DNA from: Symsagittifera roscoffensis
Lineage: Eukaryota; Xenacoelomorpha; Acoela; Convolutidae
Assembly: GCF_963678635.1 (NCBI RefSeq)
Contig: NC_087063.1
Span: 18,399,814 to 18,459,813 of the forward strand
Reading direction: 5' to 3'
Length of the DNA stretch: 60,000 nucleotides
Part shown: positions 11,340 through 23,435 of the stretch, piece by piece
How positions within the stretch are numbered: position 1 is the first letter of the stretch
Layout: every line of letters begins with the position of its first letter
Notes under the pieces: generated by a model
The model's database searches: none
What the model saw: the letters and a program-made list of their open reading frames with translations, nothing else
Told to the model about the DNA's origin: nothing
Translations under genes and position numbers: made by a program

Positions 11340-12130
11340 CTTGAATCTCTCCTCGTAGCAGTTTGACTAGACATTCGCTGAGAAACTTAATAAATTTTTT
11401 TGGGCAGACACGAATGAAGTTTAGGGAAGAAGGAATGTTTGGGGAAGAATTTTCGATAAATTGGGAGAATAGAGACGAATTGTTTGATCATCGTCCAAAA
11501 GCTTTGTCTCTGTTCCAGTTGGGATCTACAATTTAGTTGGCAATGAACCACTTTTGAAATAATATCTAAGTTCATTGACTTTTTTGTTGTTAAATTGATT
11601 AGTAAATACCAAATCGATTGAAGTTGCGTTTTGATCTGAATTTTGTGATTGAAATCCGAGTCCTAATTTTTGATGGAATGCACTGATTTGTTAAATATCT
11701 CTCATTAACGTGAACAAAACTATGCGAATATTTTTAAATTCATTATCTCTTCCTAATTTGTGTTGATTAAATAAGATATGCTTAATATATTTTGTGTTTA
11801 GACCCCTGTGTCTTCCAGCATTAGCAGTTATAGCAAATAGTCTAGAGTTTGTTTGAATTTCTTCAAAAAAGTCATCAAAAATAAGCATTTTCCCAGTTCC
11901 GTTATTGGTGAAAAAGTTCTTTCAAATCAAAGTCTACAGATTGGATAAGTTGAATGTTTTTTTTCTACATTTGACTATAAAAATGTTGGTAAAATTGAAA
12001 AAAGCAAAAGTCTTCTGTCAAAAATTGGTCGAAATGTCCCAATTTTCAACTAATCAAAAAAAAGATGCAAGTTCTCAGATCTACTCCGACCAACTTGGGA
12101 AATGAAAACTCGTTCTTTGGTAGATATTTT
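11340..12130 (-). pseudogene. Packaging ATPase remnant (FtsK/A32 type, older element)
   Basis: Remnant of the genome-packaging ATPase typical of Polintons. Near 12070-12105 the minus strand reads RVFISQVGRSRSENLH, colinear with GRVFISLVAPSGSVK of the younger element, so this is the degraded P-loop (Walker A) region with no GK[ST] left. Further along, 11691-11888 is open and starts with LIFDDFFEEIQTNSR, a Walker B strand, followed by TANAGRHRGLNTKYIKH, then LGRDNEFKNIRIVLF. The tail continues to about 11340 with stops. It sits directly upstream of the integrase remnant on the same strand, as in the younger element. Confidence 0.75.
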
Positions 12131-12169
12131 TTGTTCAAAGCTTTGGAGATTTTTTTTCATATTTTTCTT

Positions 12170-12610
12170 CATCAAAAACGAAAGTTCCTAATTCTTTCAC
12201 TACATTTTGAAAGCAATTGATATCCAATACAACTAGACTCAAGATTTGAACTGTTTTTTTGCAGTTTTTGTTGAAAACGACCACAAATCGAACAAGGCAG
12301 ATTCTGTTGAAGCCAATAAAATAAAATACAAATAGAACCAGTCACGTCACCAGTAAAAACAAGATTTGGGAACACCAGGCGCAACATAAAATATCCATGC
12401 CTTTTTGTGTAGTAGATTTCACATGTCCAACAGAACCAAGTAAATTGCATGAAGTCCAATTTGCAAGTTTACGAGAAAGCATTCTCAGCAGGAATCTCCT
12501 TAACCAGTTAGAACACCATTTGGGAGTTTTTGATCCATTTCTTTTACAAGTTTTTCCGGGTTCAAAACATTACAATTACAAAAAAATTGAATTTGTGTTT
12601 TTTTAATCTT
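12170..12610 (-). pseudogene. Conserved Polinton protein of unknown role, remnant
   Basis: Minus-strand remnant upstream of the ATPase. The 95-residue open piece 12172-12459 mixes frames of a gene also present at 47500-48411: segments around KRHGYFMLRLVFPNLV correspond to KKPGFFYVLPKF there, and a piece encoding LDINCFQNVVKELGTF near 12180-12230 corresponds to LDFECIKNKRVKELGSY near 47930. Presence in both Polintons at the same place marks it as a genuine element gene. I do not recognise a domain. Confidence 0.45.
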
Positions 12611-12879
12611 TATTTTAGGAAAATTGTTGCTTAATCAATTACTCTGTAATTTTGATGTTTCTGTGCGGTCATTTTCTATAGTGCAGCAATAGTTTTTTTT
12701 TGAATGTCTCTATACAAATTAATAATCAGGGAAGTATATAATGCAGTATTTTATAATTGTAAAGACTGATTTTTTTTCGGTTGAATCCCATTTCTATGAT
12801 ATTTGTAAGATCCATGGATTTGTTATCAGTTCGGCAACCTATCAGAATTTTTCTTCTATCGTCATGAACAGTCCACTCA

Positions 12880-13150
12880 AAAGGAGATATTTAAGATTTT
12901 TCATCCAAAATCTGCAATTTTGGCAATTTTTGTAATTCTACAACAGTTAGCGAAACTATCGGGATTTTTCTTGTAAAAGTAAGAAAAAATCCCACTTTAT
13001 GCGAATATTTGAAATTTAGTTTCCGTAAAAAATCAATATTCCAGTTAATACTGTTCATTTCAAAAGCATATTGAAAAAAAACTGATTTCAAAGGAAAAAA
13101 TAATTGAGTTTTTAGACAAATAGCAAAATAATCAAATTTGATGTACATTT
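12880..13150 (-). pseudogene. Conserved Polinton protein of unknown role, N-terminal remnant
   Basis: An 85-residue open piece (12891-13148) whose end, PIVSLTVVELQKLPKLQIL, matches FLEFQNLPKLQGLVTELQL in the younger element (48579-48770). Together with 12170-12610 it probably belongs to one or two genes upstream of the ATPase. No motif identifies a function. Confidence 0.45.
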
Positions 13151-13339
13151 ACAGTTCACAACAAAAATAGTCTCCAAAAACTTGGAACCGTTTTTTGAAT
13201 TTGTTCACAGCCTAGTTGACCTGGATATTTTGTTACCATGCCTCATTTTTTGCAGTCAAGAGGCAAATCTGATTGTAGGTAGGCTTGTTGACATCGTTCT
13301 TATTGATTGCGACACGAAAATGTCTTCTATTTAAATTGC

Positions 13340-13530
13340 TGTGTCTTAAACATTGTTGCAGTTGGCAAACTCCTGGCTCATGTTTGACTCGTTATCAGAA
13401 GTGAGACCCAAAATAGGAACAAATCTGAGATTTTCAGAATTGTCAATACCAAGTTTCTGTTTGCCGAAACTGCTTCTCCTTCTTTTTTTACCGAGATAAA
13501 CTCGCTGTCGCTTATCGAGTCGTCCCAATT
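13340..13530 (-). pseudogene. Short basic open piece in older Polinton
   Basis: A 60-residue frame beginning MGRLDKRQRVYLGKKRRRS, rich in Lys and Arg. It lies on the same strand as the other small element genes. It might be a remnant of a small basic (DNA-condensing type) protein, but no counterpart was clearly seen in the younger element, so it may also be chance. Confidence 0.2.
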
Positions 13531-14890
13531 CATTTTATGAATAGTTTGAAGCGGGTTGAAAATGTATTTTCTACTAGTACGATTATGGGAGCAAGCAAAC
13601 CTCCCAGTTCATAAATCATTTTCTGAAAATCCAATATAACTGGGACTAGTCATTTCTCTTGATATCTTTTTTCAATGGGAGAACAGACTGATCAGATGAA
13701 AAATTTGAAACATTTGGTTTTGAGAATAATTGAATAAAGAAATAAAAAGTGTGATTCGTTCAATTAATCATAAAAAGAAAAAGTGGTATATATAAAAAAT
13801 TCGAGCAATAAATCTTTGTTCCGGACGGCTGATGCTATGTGTCACGCTCATCACAGCTTTTACTCGGGTTATAATGACAAATCGTTTTTCATTTCCGTTT
13901 TTAGTGATTTCTAGGAAAAATAAATAGAAACTCAAGTTTATTGTGTCTCTACCCATACTTCTTTCTACTTTTTGGACCATTGCAAATTCTACTAGTTTAT
14001 CTCTCAATCGAATTATCAACGATCGCGTAATTTTCGTATCACCAAATTATAGTTTGCGTATTTGATTTATACAAATACAGATTTCACTTAAATGATATAT
14101 CAATATATGGCAAACATCTTCACCATTTTTTTTGCGATGTTCATCGCAGTCTGCAATGGAAAAGATTGCCAATTATTGATAAAACTATAGCGATAAAAAA
14201 AACTCAATTGATATAAACTGGCTTCCTCACAAACTAACGACGGCTCATACTTTCTAGAAAGAGTTGGAAAGGTACAAAACTGAAAAAATCAACCTGATTT
14301 GTTGAAAATAATTGATTGCTTTTTGGATGACTCTGGATTTGTAGATAACCATGATGTCAATTTTTCTAAGAAAAACTAAAAAATTATAATAATCTTCCTG
14401 TTTTTTTCTTACTTTCGCAAGAGTTTATTCGAAAGATATTGAAGTTTTTTTGCAGTATTTCTAACAAAATGCTAAAACTATTTAGTTTTTCCAACAAGAT
14501 GCTAAAAGTGTTTCACTTTTGTCAAACTAATTGTGAAAAAAGTTTCAATTTTTTTTTAAAAATGCAAGAATTGTTTCACTGTTTTCTACAAAATGCGAAA
14601 CAAGGATCACTGTCAAGTAGTTTTTAAGAAATTCCAACAAATTTTGTACTTAAAAGCAAAAATTTTAGTGTCTTCGCTAACATGTGTGAAAAAATTTATC
14701 AATTTTCTATATGTAATCTTTCTATTGGTAGTGTAACTTGAACTCTAACTGTTTTTTCGATCATTTGAAAGGGTTCACCCTGAACTACTCGTCTGTTTTC
14801 ATGGTTAAAACCAAATTGTAAAAAAAACTTAAAATTTCAAAATTATTTATCAAAGAACAATTATTCACAAACAATACTAATGAAACATCT
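13530..14890. other. Decayed interior of older Polinton, no gene resolved
   Basis: AT-rich sequence with short frames only (13768-14019 minus, 14439-14627 plus). At 14445-14600 a short phrase like 'aaaatgctaaaa..tttttc' recurs several times at irregular spacing and gives a repetitive Phe/Lys/Asn frame; this looks like low-complexity sequence. The homologous place in the younger element (48850-50330) is equally uninformative. Confidence 0.35.
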
Positions 14891-14894
14891 GTCG

Positions 14895-15165
14895 AGCAGC
14901 AGAAAATTTACTTATAGAACGCAGAGCTGTTTGGAGTATCAACGCTGGTGGTTGCTGTGGTGGGGTCTTCTGAGACATCATTCTCATCAGATTCCGCTTC
15001 CTAATAAGGTAAGATGAAACCATCTACTCATTGCACAAGAAATTGAGAATTAGGAAAATGGACTTGCATCTTGCGATGTTCGTTGAAGTCCCTTTGCATG
15101 ATCTCAAACATGTGCTAAGCTTAAATTTGGACATTCATTCGTGCCAGATATAATGCACAGACTGT
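14895..15165 (-). pseudogene. Small conserved Polinton protein, older copy
   Basis: Minus-strand remnant colinear with 50337-50835 of the younger element. It reads MFEIMQRDFNEHRKMQV near 15085-15150, matching MIEIMKRDFSGHHQLQV there. It ends in an acidic and Thr/Ser-rich tail (SDENDVSEDPTTATTSVDT, near 14935-15000) before a stop. Function unknown. In both elements it lies next to the polymerase and points away from it. Confidence 0.5.
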
Positions 15166-15209
15166 TTCTCGCACTTGGAGTAAGTAACAAAAGAGAGAAC
15201 ATTTCAGTG

Positions 15210-15488
15210 TACTGAAAGGTTGCGCCTGTGCAGCAAAACCTATTTCTGCTATGATAGAAACACTGACAAACTCTAATTTAATGGCAAAGTTCTCGAAGAT
15301 TCACAACTTTTTTTCGAAGATACTGAAGATGGCCTCATGTCTAATTACAGACAAGTTCATGACGAAGCTGTAAAATTGAAAAACCGCTAGCCATGTGGTC
15401 GGAACAAAATAAAAAAGGACTCAGTTACTTTTACCCGAAAAGGAAAGATCTCAATGATGGAATCCACACTAAACCATTGAGCTTCTAG
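15210..15488 (+). pseudogene. Family-B DNA polymerase, C-terminal tail (older element)
   Basis: Plus-strand tail of the Polinton protein-primed DNA polymerase. Pieces read LCSKTYFCYDRNTDK (about 15215-15260) and then, after frame changes, EDTEDGLMSNYRQVHDEA and SYFYPKRKDLNDGIHTKPL near the stop at 15486. They match the end of the polymerase at 57400-57694. All upstream polymerase sequence is missing: it is joined directly to the divergent small gene, so about 5 kb including the shared promoter region was lost. Confidence 0.75.
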
Positions 15489-15618
15489 CTTTAACTTGTA
15501 AATTGTATTAAAACTTCATAAGTTGCAGTGATTTATACGTTTTTTTTGTATTTTTTTTCTCAAAAAACATGATTTTTTCAACAAGTTTCAGTATTTCAGC
15601 ATATTTTCAACACAAAGT

Positions 15619-15620
<2 letters not shown>

Positions 15621-15685
<65 letters not shown>
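15621..15685. repeat. (AT)n microsatellite
   Basis: About 65 bases of uninterrupted AT dinucleotide. It sits a short distance after the polymerase tail, where the younger element has ordinary AT-rich sequence. Confidence 0.98.
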
Positions 15686-15687
<2 letters not shown>

Positions 15688-15689
15688 AA

Positions 15690-15947
15690 CTTAACTTCTT
15701 ACACATTGGTGTATGGAACTTTAAAGATGGTCAATTCGAGCGCCAAAAAATTGATACTTGAGCGCAAAAAACTTTTGGAAGCTTGCTTTCTTACCATCTG
15801 AAACTCTAAGAATTATAACCTATCTCAATACATTGGTAAATTTAATTCATATCTTAATACATAGCCAGTGGTCCCGGAAATTACTCCTTATCTTAATAAT
15901 GAGGACCGCCGGTACCCCCTAGCTCTTCATAAATATATACTACTCCT
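15690..15947. repeat. Candidate right terminal repeat of older Polinton
   Basis: This stretch follows the polymerase tail as the right terminal repeat does in the younger element. It shares scattered text with it: 'tttcttaccat', 'tcttaatacat', 'atcttaata', and an end 'tactactcct' comparable to 'catctactacc'. The reverse complement would begin AGGAGTAG, and Polinton termini usually begin AG. The similarity is patchy and no left partner was found, so this is tentative. Confidence 0.35.
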
Positions 15948-15949
15948 AC

Positions 15950-16940
15950 ATTTCTGAATCGGGTCTCAAATGAAAAACTTGGTAAAATTTGAAAAAAATA
16001 TATAATTCATGACGGCATTTCTTGACGTTTACAAAAACAATTTTTGTTTGTTTTGCTAATCCATTTAATGACCAGTAGGATGATCACGTTTTCTTTAACG
16101 AGTTTTTGTTAAATTAGCTACAATTGAGCAGAAAAAAACTACGTACCTCAAAAATGTTTGCTATTTGTTAATTGGCCGTAAAAAAATTATTTTGCAGTCT
16201 GGGACTGAATCCCTTATTATATAATCCTCAGAACAAGTTGCTGGTTTTTTGATGAACAAATTAAATACTGAATGGGTTTTTCATAAAAAAGTTTGGTAAG
16301 AAATTTAACCTGTGGTTTCACCTAATAATCATGTTGTTTTTCAATAATGCTTTGTTTTAGTTTTTTTCAATAATGTTTTTTCAAATATAGTTCGAACAAG
16401 ATATTGATCTTTCTGATTGCGCCTCAAAAAGTTTTGAAGAGTTTAATCTACTAGTCAATGAACGCTTAAATTTTTCAAGCTCCAGAAGTACACGAAAGTA
16501 GCCACATCATTGGCCCATCCCACTAGCTATTGTAATGAAAAAACAACCGTATAGTAAACAAAAGTTTCAAGCAAAAAGGTTAGTCTTTATTCCTATGGAT
16601 TTCTGAATTCACAGAAGTGTTTGATAGCCAAAAACGAAGGGCAAAATTGAGAGAAAATGGGCCATTACAAACTGAATTTGGTTTGTTGGCATGGTGAAAA
16701 ATGCGCTTTAATGACAAGCACGCAAAACATATCAGCCAGACTTTATTGTTTACCATAGCAAACCATGCTAATATAATTCTGCTCTTAATTTTTTCTAATG
16801 AAAGTGAATCAAACTTCTCGTGAATCGCAACAGCTTTAAAAGTAAAAAAAGAAGAAAAACTCATCCCTCGATAAAAAATTATGCCTCGTTAAAAATTATC
16901 ATAGATTATTTTTCTGTGAGCACTTGTTTTTGAGTATTAT
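15950..16940. other. Unassigned
   Basis: No feature recognised. A 94-residue minus-strand frame (16580-16864, ICFACLSLKRIFHHANKPN) is the longest open piece; it matches no family I know and could be a fragment of an unrelated transposon gene or chance. Confidence 0.3.
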
Positions 16941-16944
16941 TATT

Positions 16945-17430
16945 GTTCCGACTTTCGAAGAAAGTGACGGAATATTTGCGTTCAGGGTGATTTTTTTTAT
17001 CCAGACAAATTTCGACTTTCTGCCTAGCCAATTTTGATGAAACTTTTCATATCAACCAAAAGGTACTGTAGTATTGAGTTTAAATTTGAAAAAATATTTT
17101 ACCTGCGATCATTTTTTGTGAAGTTATGAGGGTTTAAAAATTGCCAGTTTGGCTAAATTGGGATAATAAACGCGCGATATATTTTGTGCTATTAAAGCAT
17201 AAGCTGAGAGGTAATCCTCCTTAGAAATCGTTCCCCATTGAGTTTAGGCATGCTATATGATCTATTTATTACTTTACTATATGCAAAATCTATTACTTTG
17301 TACTTTACATAGCGTGTGGAGGACAAATTGAATTTTTTTTGAAAGTTTTTTCTTACAATTTTAGGGAAAACTACTTAATAAACCTTAAAAAACAGTCTGA
17401 ACAATCAAGGCTTTGTCCTGATACGAGCAG
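16945..17430 (+). mobile_element. Dispersed ~0.5-kb repeat, copy A
   Basis: First of at least seven copies of a non-coding repeat. It starts 'gttccgactttcgaag', contains 'aacgcgcgatat' and a 'taatcctccttagaaatcg' block, and ends with 'cagtctgaac' followed by 'ctgatacgagcag'. The start and the near-end motif are inverted versions of GTTCCGACT/GTTCAGACT, so the family is probably a TIR element (MITE) with an extra short tail. Confidence 0.7.
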
Positions 17431-17789
17431 TATTGTACCAATTGGTACTATACATAGCATGTGGGGAGATGGTTTTCAAAAAACTCAAAAAATGATTTGA
17501 ATTTTTTCAGTTTTTTGTTTAAAGTTTCATCAATTATTTTAATATCAACTAATCCATAGAAAATACAATCCACTCGGAAATTGTTAGTTCCTAATATTTT
17601 GAATTTAGCTGTATCTAGGTAAATTTATTGGCTTCTAGGTAAAAAAAATAATCCAAAAATAGAAAATGAAAAAATTAGGAATTTTGGACAACATCAAAAA
17701 CCAAGTGTGAAAACTTGAGTTGCAAGAAAAAAAACGACCAACTAATTAGCCTTAATTCAATTTGGAACCATTTTTTTTAATGCGGGATA
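17431..17789. other. Unassigned AT-rich spacer
   Basis: No gene or repeat recognised between the dispersed repeat and the irregular array that follows. Confidence 0.3.
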
Positions 17790-20700
17790 ATTCACCACGC
17801 ATAATTAATTTGCGTTACACTCTCAGCATTATGAATAAATTCTTCAAAGCGCGCATAATTTAGTCCAGAACATGGCCAATTGCCAATTTTCAAATCCCCA
17901 GAACTTTTCAAAAAGTAATCAGAGGTTAAATAGCTTTTTAAGTTTGAACTCAGAAAGTCGATATCTCCAATGGCGTATAGAAAACTGTTAAGTCTAAAAC
18001 TATTATTTTGATAGGTGAAAATCGCAAAACATTCGATAGGCGAAAATGTGTATTTGAAAACAGCAAAAGAAACTCTCGGCTGCAGTTTCACGGGGTAGCA
18101 GCGAACTCGTGTGTAAGCTCAAAACATCAGAAGAAACTATTAGAAGAAAAATAGCTCAATTTTTTAGCGACTCGGATGGCGTGGCGTGGCGTGGTTTTGT
18201 AAGCTTAGAGCAACAGTAGAAACTGATTTGAATGACATTGCGCGCTTGTTAAGCTAGAAACAGCGGTAGAAACTCAGACAGCATTGCGGGTATGTACCCT
18301 ACGATCTAAATGCAGAAGAAACTTTTAAAAGAACAGCTTCTCAAAATTTTATTGACTAAATGGCATTGTACGCAGTGTGAGATCAAAACTGCAGTAGAAT
18401 AAACTCCAATTGTACCGGTTTCTCATTGTTTTTACTGAGATGAAGTGGGTCTTGCCTTGTGTTAGCTCGAAAATGCACAACCAATTTCTGATAAAACCAC
18501 TCTTCCGATGAACCACTCCTCATTTTTTAACCAAATGGAATGGAGTTGAGTAAAGTTGTAAGATAAAAAAATCACTTCATTCAGTGATCATAAATAGTGA
18601 AGTCTCTCCAAATTAAAATGAGGCGTTATTTCAATTACTCACTAAGTTAAGCTAACTGCATAAGGGGGAAGTTTATTTCATCTAGTAACTATAAATACTG
18701 AAGCTATCATAATAAACTTACAAGAGTCAGTTAAAAAATAAAATCGATGAATACAAGAATCAACTCTTTTTTAGACTTTGCATAACTTTTAAGTGAACGA
18801 TTTTCAAAAAACAGTCAGAAAAAAATTCAATTTTTTTTTTGATTTTTTATCATAGAATAAAAAGGCAGCGGATGACTTGTTAATTAATTGATTATGCAAA
18901 ATAAACGTTTTGCTTTCTACAGAAATTGTTTTGCAATCACTTTTTCTATTAACTTTTGTTTCAGTTTACGCTTTAAAATGGCGGTTTCTATAAATTATTC
19001 TACGTTCTCGCCGTTGACTAGTATGACTTTCTTAAGTTTACGCGAAAATAGATAATCTCGCAAAAATAGGTAATAGGCAAATGCCATGTTTTGCAAAAAT
19101 GATTATGTGTTTGTTCCTGACTTTTGATAACCATTTTGAGTTATTAGTTTTGTGTTTTTGCTTACATATAATCATCTGCTCTGAAGCAGATTATTTGAAC
19201 AATAGAGATAGTTCATCCAGTGATTATAAATAACGAAATTTTTCCAAATTAAATTGAGGCGTTAATTCATTTACTCACTAAGTATTGGTATGCTAACTGT
19301 ATGAGGGAGAAGTTTTTTTCATCCAGTGATTTTAAATACTGAAATTGTCATAATAAATTTACAACAGTCAGTTAGAAACTCAACTTCTGAAATAAATAAA
19401 AACTAAGTTTTTCAGTTATTTCATAGATAATAAAAGGCTGCAGATAACTTTTACATGCTACAGAAATTGTTTTGCCTTGATCACTTTTTCTTTTTACTTT
19501 TGTCTTGTTTTACGTTTTTCTTTTGCGTTTTCGACGTTGAATTGCATGGTTTTATTAAATTATGCAAGGAACAGGAAGTGCGTGCCATATTTTGCAAAAA
19601 TTTCGACGTATTTTTTTCCTGATTTTTGATAGCCGTTTTGAGTTATGATTATCAAGTTTTCTTTACATCTAAATCATCTGCTCTAGTATAGATACATCCT
19701 CACAGAAAATTATTCCTTCAAAAACGGGAGAAATATAAATTCCCGACTTAAGTTCTCATCAGTTCGTAATTTTGTTATCAAGTATAGTGGCAGCGCGCGC
19801 ATTTGAAAACAGCAATAGAAACTCTAAACTGCACACCTTTTTATTTTTTTGTATTTCATTTTTACGGGGTAGCATCGAGCGCGTGTGTAAGCTCACAACA
19901 TCATTCGAAACTATCAAAAAAAAAGCTCATTTTTTTTTACCAATTGGCATGGCGTATCACGATTTTGTACGCTTAGAGCAGCAGTAGGAACTCTAAATAG
20001 AACAGCTTCTCTTTATTTTAACTGACAACGCGCGCTTGTTACGCTAGAAAAAGCAGTAGAAACTCTAAGTGTAACACTTTTTTCATTTTTTTTCTTTTTC
20101 AGATTTTTCGCAGACAGAATTGCGCGTATGTGTAAGCTCGAAGCAGCAAAAAAATTTCTTGAAAGAACGGCTTCTCAAAAATTCATTGAATAAAATGGCA
20201 GCGAGCGCACGCATGCGTAAGCTCAAAAAAGCAGTAGATAATTCAGGTGGTTTCTTATTACTATTACTGAGACGGAGTGCGTCTCGCAGTGTGTAAGTCG
20301 AAACTGCTGTACCAATTTCTGATAGAACAACTTTTTTCACCAAATGGAATGGAGTTGAATGCAAAAGTAAGATTGAAACATCCCTAAAAACTCGAAATAG
20401 TGCTGCTTATGCAAAATTTACATTAGTAACTTTCAAAACGGCCAACAAATGTTGGTTATTTTTTTTGTTGATGCATGAAAATTCGCCCAGATATTCTTGC
20501 TATCTGGTGATGAATATTTTAGGGGTCACTCTGAGGATGTCAAGATCATCAGCTATCAGCTTCTTTTTCATATATAATTCGATATCGTTTCTATATCAAA
20601 TTGCAACTTTTCAATTAAGTGTTTTTATCAAAATTTTGAAAACTTAATTTGATCCAGTGTTATAAATACTGTAGTCTATCCAAATTAAAATGAGGCGTTA

Positions 20701-21560
20701 TTTCAACTACATACTAAGTTAAGGTATGCTAACTGTATAAGGGAGAAGAAAGGCAGCAGATAACTTGTCACTTAAATGAATATGTCAAAAAACCGTTTGG
20801 CATTCTACAGAAATTGTCTTGCTTTGATTTTTTTGCTTTTAAATTTCGTTTCATTTTACGTTTCAAATGGGGGTTGCTAATTTTTTTACGTTCTCGCCGT
20901 TGACTAGTATGATTTTTTCAATGTACGCAAACAAAACAGGAAGTGAATGCCATATTTTGCAAAAGTGTAGACATGTTTATTCCTGATAATTGATATCTCT
21001 TTTGAGTTTTTACTTTCATGTTTTCCCTCACATCTTATTATCTGCTCTAAGACGAATAGGTTCTCACAGAAAAATTTTCCGTTGAAAAACGGAAAAATTG
21101 AAAGTTCCCGAATTGAGTTCTGATCGATTCGTAATTTATTGATCGATTCGGGTGGCATCGCGCGCATGTGTATTTTAAAACAGCAGAAGAAATTCTAAAT
21201 TGAACAGCTTTTAAAACTTTTTATCGACTTCAGTTTTACCGAGTAGCATCGAGCACGTGAGTAAGCTCAAAACAGAAAAAACAGGTACAGTGTAAGCTCA
21301 GAAGAAACTATCAGAAGAAAAGTGGCGCAAGTTTTTACCGACTCGGATGGCGTGTCACGCTTTTATCAGCATAGAGCAGCAGTAGGAAATAGTACAGCTT
21401 CCTAAAACTTTTGTCGACTCGGATGGCATCGTGCGTCTGTTAAGCTAGAAACAGCGTTAGAAGCTCTAAATGCAACACTTTTTTTCAGTTTGTTCTGGGC
21501 TCAGATGGCATTGCGCGTATGTTTAAGATCGAAACATCAGTAAAAACTCGTAATAGGGCT
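17790..21560. repeat. Irregular composite repeat array
   Basis: Two interleaved repeat types. Type 1 units, about 55-80 bases, carry 'taagct(c/t)(a/g)aaacagcagtagaaact'-like cores with 'atggc(a/g)t.gcgcg' segments; they cluster at 17790-18480, 19770-20350 and 21140-21560. Type 2 modules, carrying 'cagtgatcataaatagtgaa', 'aaattaaaatgaggcgtta' and 'ctcactaagtta', lie between them near 18580-19010, 19205-19560 and 20645-20900. The result is a roughly threefold alternation of both types. The open frames inside (17792-18091, 19772-19987, 20083-20364) follow the repeat and are not genes. Confidence 0.65.
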
Positions 21561-21837
21561 GCTGATGTGAAATTTGTACTGGTGACTCTCAAAACGGCCA
21601 ACAAAGGTTGTTTATTTCCTCTCTTAATAATTGAAAATTCGCCCAGATCTTCTTGCAATCTGGTGTCAGAAACTTTGGGATCAGTTTGATGAGGTTGAGG
21701 CCATCAGTTTATCATTTATATGTAATTTCTTTATCGTTTTTATATCAAATTTTGACTTTTCAACAAAGTGTTTTTGTCAAAAATTTAAAAGCATTTTTGG
21801 AAAAATGTAAAATGACAAAAATGAAAAAGATGTTTTT

Positions 21838-22392
21838 GTTCCGACTTTCGTAACAAAAGTAATTGTTCCGACTTTCGTACAAAAAAGTAACGGAATATTT
21901 GTGCTCGGGTGGGTTTTTTTTTTCTTCAGACAAATTTAGACCTTTTAACTGGCCATTTTTGACGGAATTTTCTTATATAATTCGAAAAGTATTGAGTTTT
22001 TGACCTTTAATTTGGAAAGATATTTCACCTGTGACCATTTTTCGCAAAGTTATGGGGGTTTAAAGATTGCCAATCTGCTCAATTTGGGACAATTAACGCG
22101 CGATATAATTAGCGCTCTTAACGCGTCAGCGGAGATCTAATCCGTCTTAGAAATCGTTCCAAATTGGTTAAAGGAAGCTTATTTGCCATAATTGATTTGT
22201 TATAAGGAGCGAAATACATCCTTTTGTACATTTTATGGCGTGTGGTAGATGACTTTCATCAAAAATTTCAAATTTTAGAAAAAAAGTTTTTTTTATTTTG
22301 TTTTATTTCATTTAATTTTTTAATGTTATTGCTGCTCCATAAACCTTGAAAGGCAGTCGGAACATTCAGGGCTTCACCCTGATACGAGCAGT
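21838..22392 (+). mobile_element. Dispersed ~0.5-kb repeat, copy B
   Basis: Well preserved copy. The start motif 'gttccgactttcgta' occurs twice in succession (21838 and 21864). The body includes 'cacctgtgaccatttttcgc' and 'ttaacgcgcgatat'. The end holds 'aggcagtcggaac', the inverse of the start, then a small hairpin 'cagggcttcaccctg' and 'atacgagcag'. It directly precedes the large tandem duplication. Confidence 0.75.
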
Positions 22393-23435
22393 TTTGTTTA
22401 TTTTTCATTTTCATTCTTTTATTAGTTGCTCTTGGAAAAAAACTGATAGAGCAATTTTGTTTATTCTTAGATTTGTACGACAGTCTGCTTTTCAGATGGA
22501 GATTGAAAGCAGTTCTTCGAGCTGCCATGAAAACTAAAAAAATGCGGAGATTGCCTTTACAAGGCATTGTAGCTTCCCTATTGCCGTACCATGCTCAGGT
22601 TCGAAGCAGGATTTTGCTCTAAGTTCTATTTTGGCAAACAATTACAAGGCACACTATAAACATGGATAATATTTGACACACAATCAGTCAGTCGCGCACA
22701 AATTTTTAAAGCAATATTTATAAAGCTCACTACATTATAAAGCTAAAACTCTTTTCCACCTGAAACAATATAAATAATTGAATAAAAAAGAGGGAAGATC
22801 TCAGAGTCATGAGAACAGCCTCCTCCTTCATGTTCTATTTCACCCAAAAAGTGCATCGAAGTTCAAAAAGTGACAATCGATACTTGAAAAACTATCAGTC
22901 AGATATGCAGTATTATCAAAGCCTTAGAAAACTAAAAGCCTTATAAACTCTCCCGATGATCATTTTTGAGCTTTTCGATACACTTTTTAGGTGAAATAGT
23001 TATGTATGAGGAGGTTGTTCTCATGGCACAAGATCCATGTTTAGAAAACATAACAGACGGACATCGTGCAAACGGTCTAAAGCCGACTGAGATTTACAGC
23101 AAACGGTCTAAAACCTTTCCTCTATTTTCAATATAATTATTTATATTGTTTCAGCCACAAACGGTGGGAAGGAATTTTGGCATGAGATGTTTTTTTCAGC
23201 AAAATCAGGTCCGATTCCGAGAATAAATTTCTCAGTGTTGAGATGAATTTATACAGTTGAGTGAAATATATTACACCACAGAGAAGGTGTCTAATTTTCT
23301 ATTAATTTTAAGTTTATTCAAGCCATTTTGAAGCTAATTTTTTCAAACATGATTTTTTCCAACGTAAAGAAATTTGTTCTATGATTGGTTAAGTCAGAAC
23401 ATTGTATGCTATTTTCACAGCAATTGAAAACTCTA

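Noticed and set aside
16580-16864. 94-codon minus-strand frame as a transposase fragment
   Set aside because: No DDE-type motif or other signature could be seen; left as unassigned sequence.
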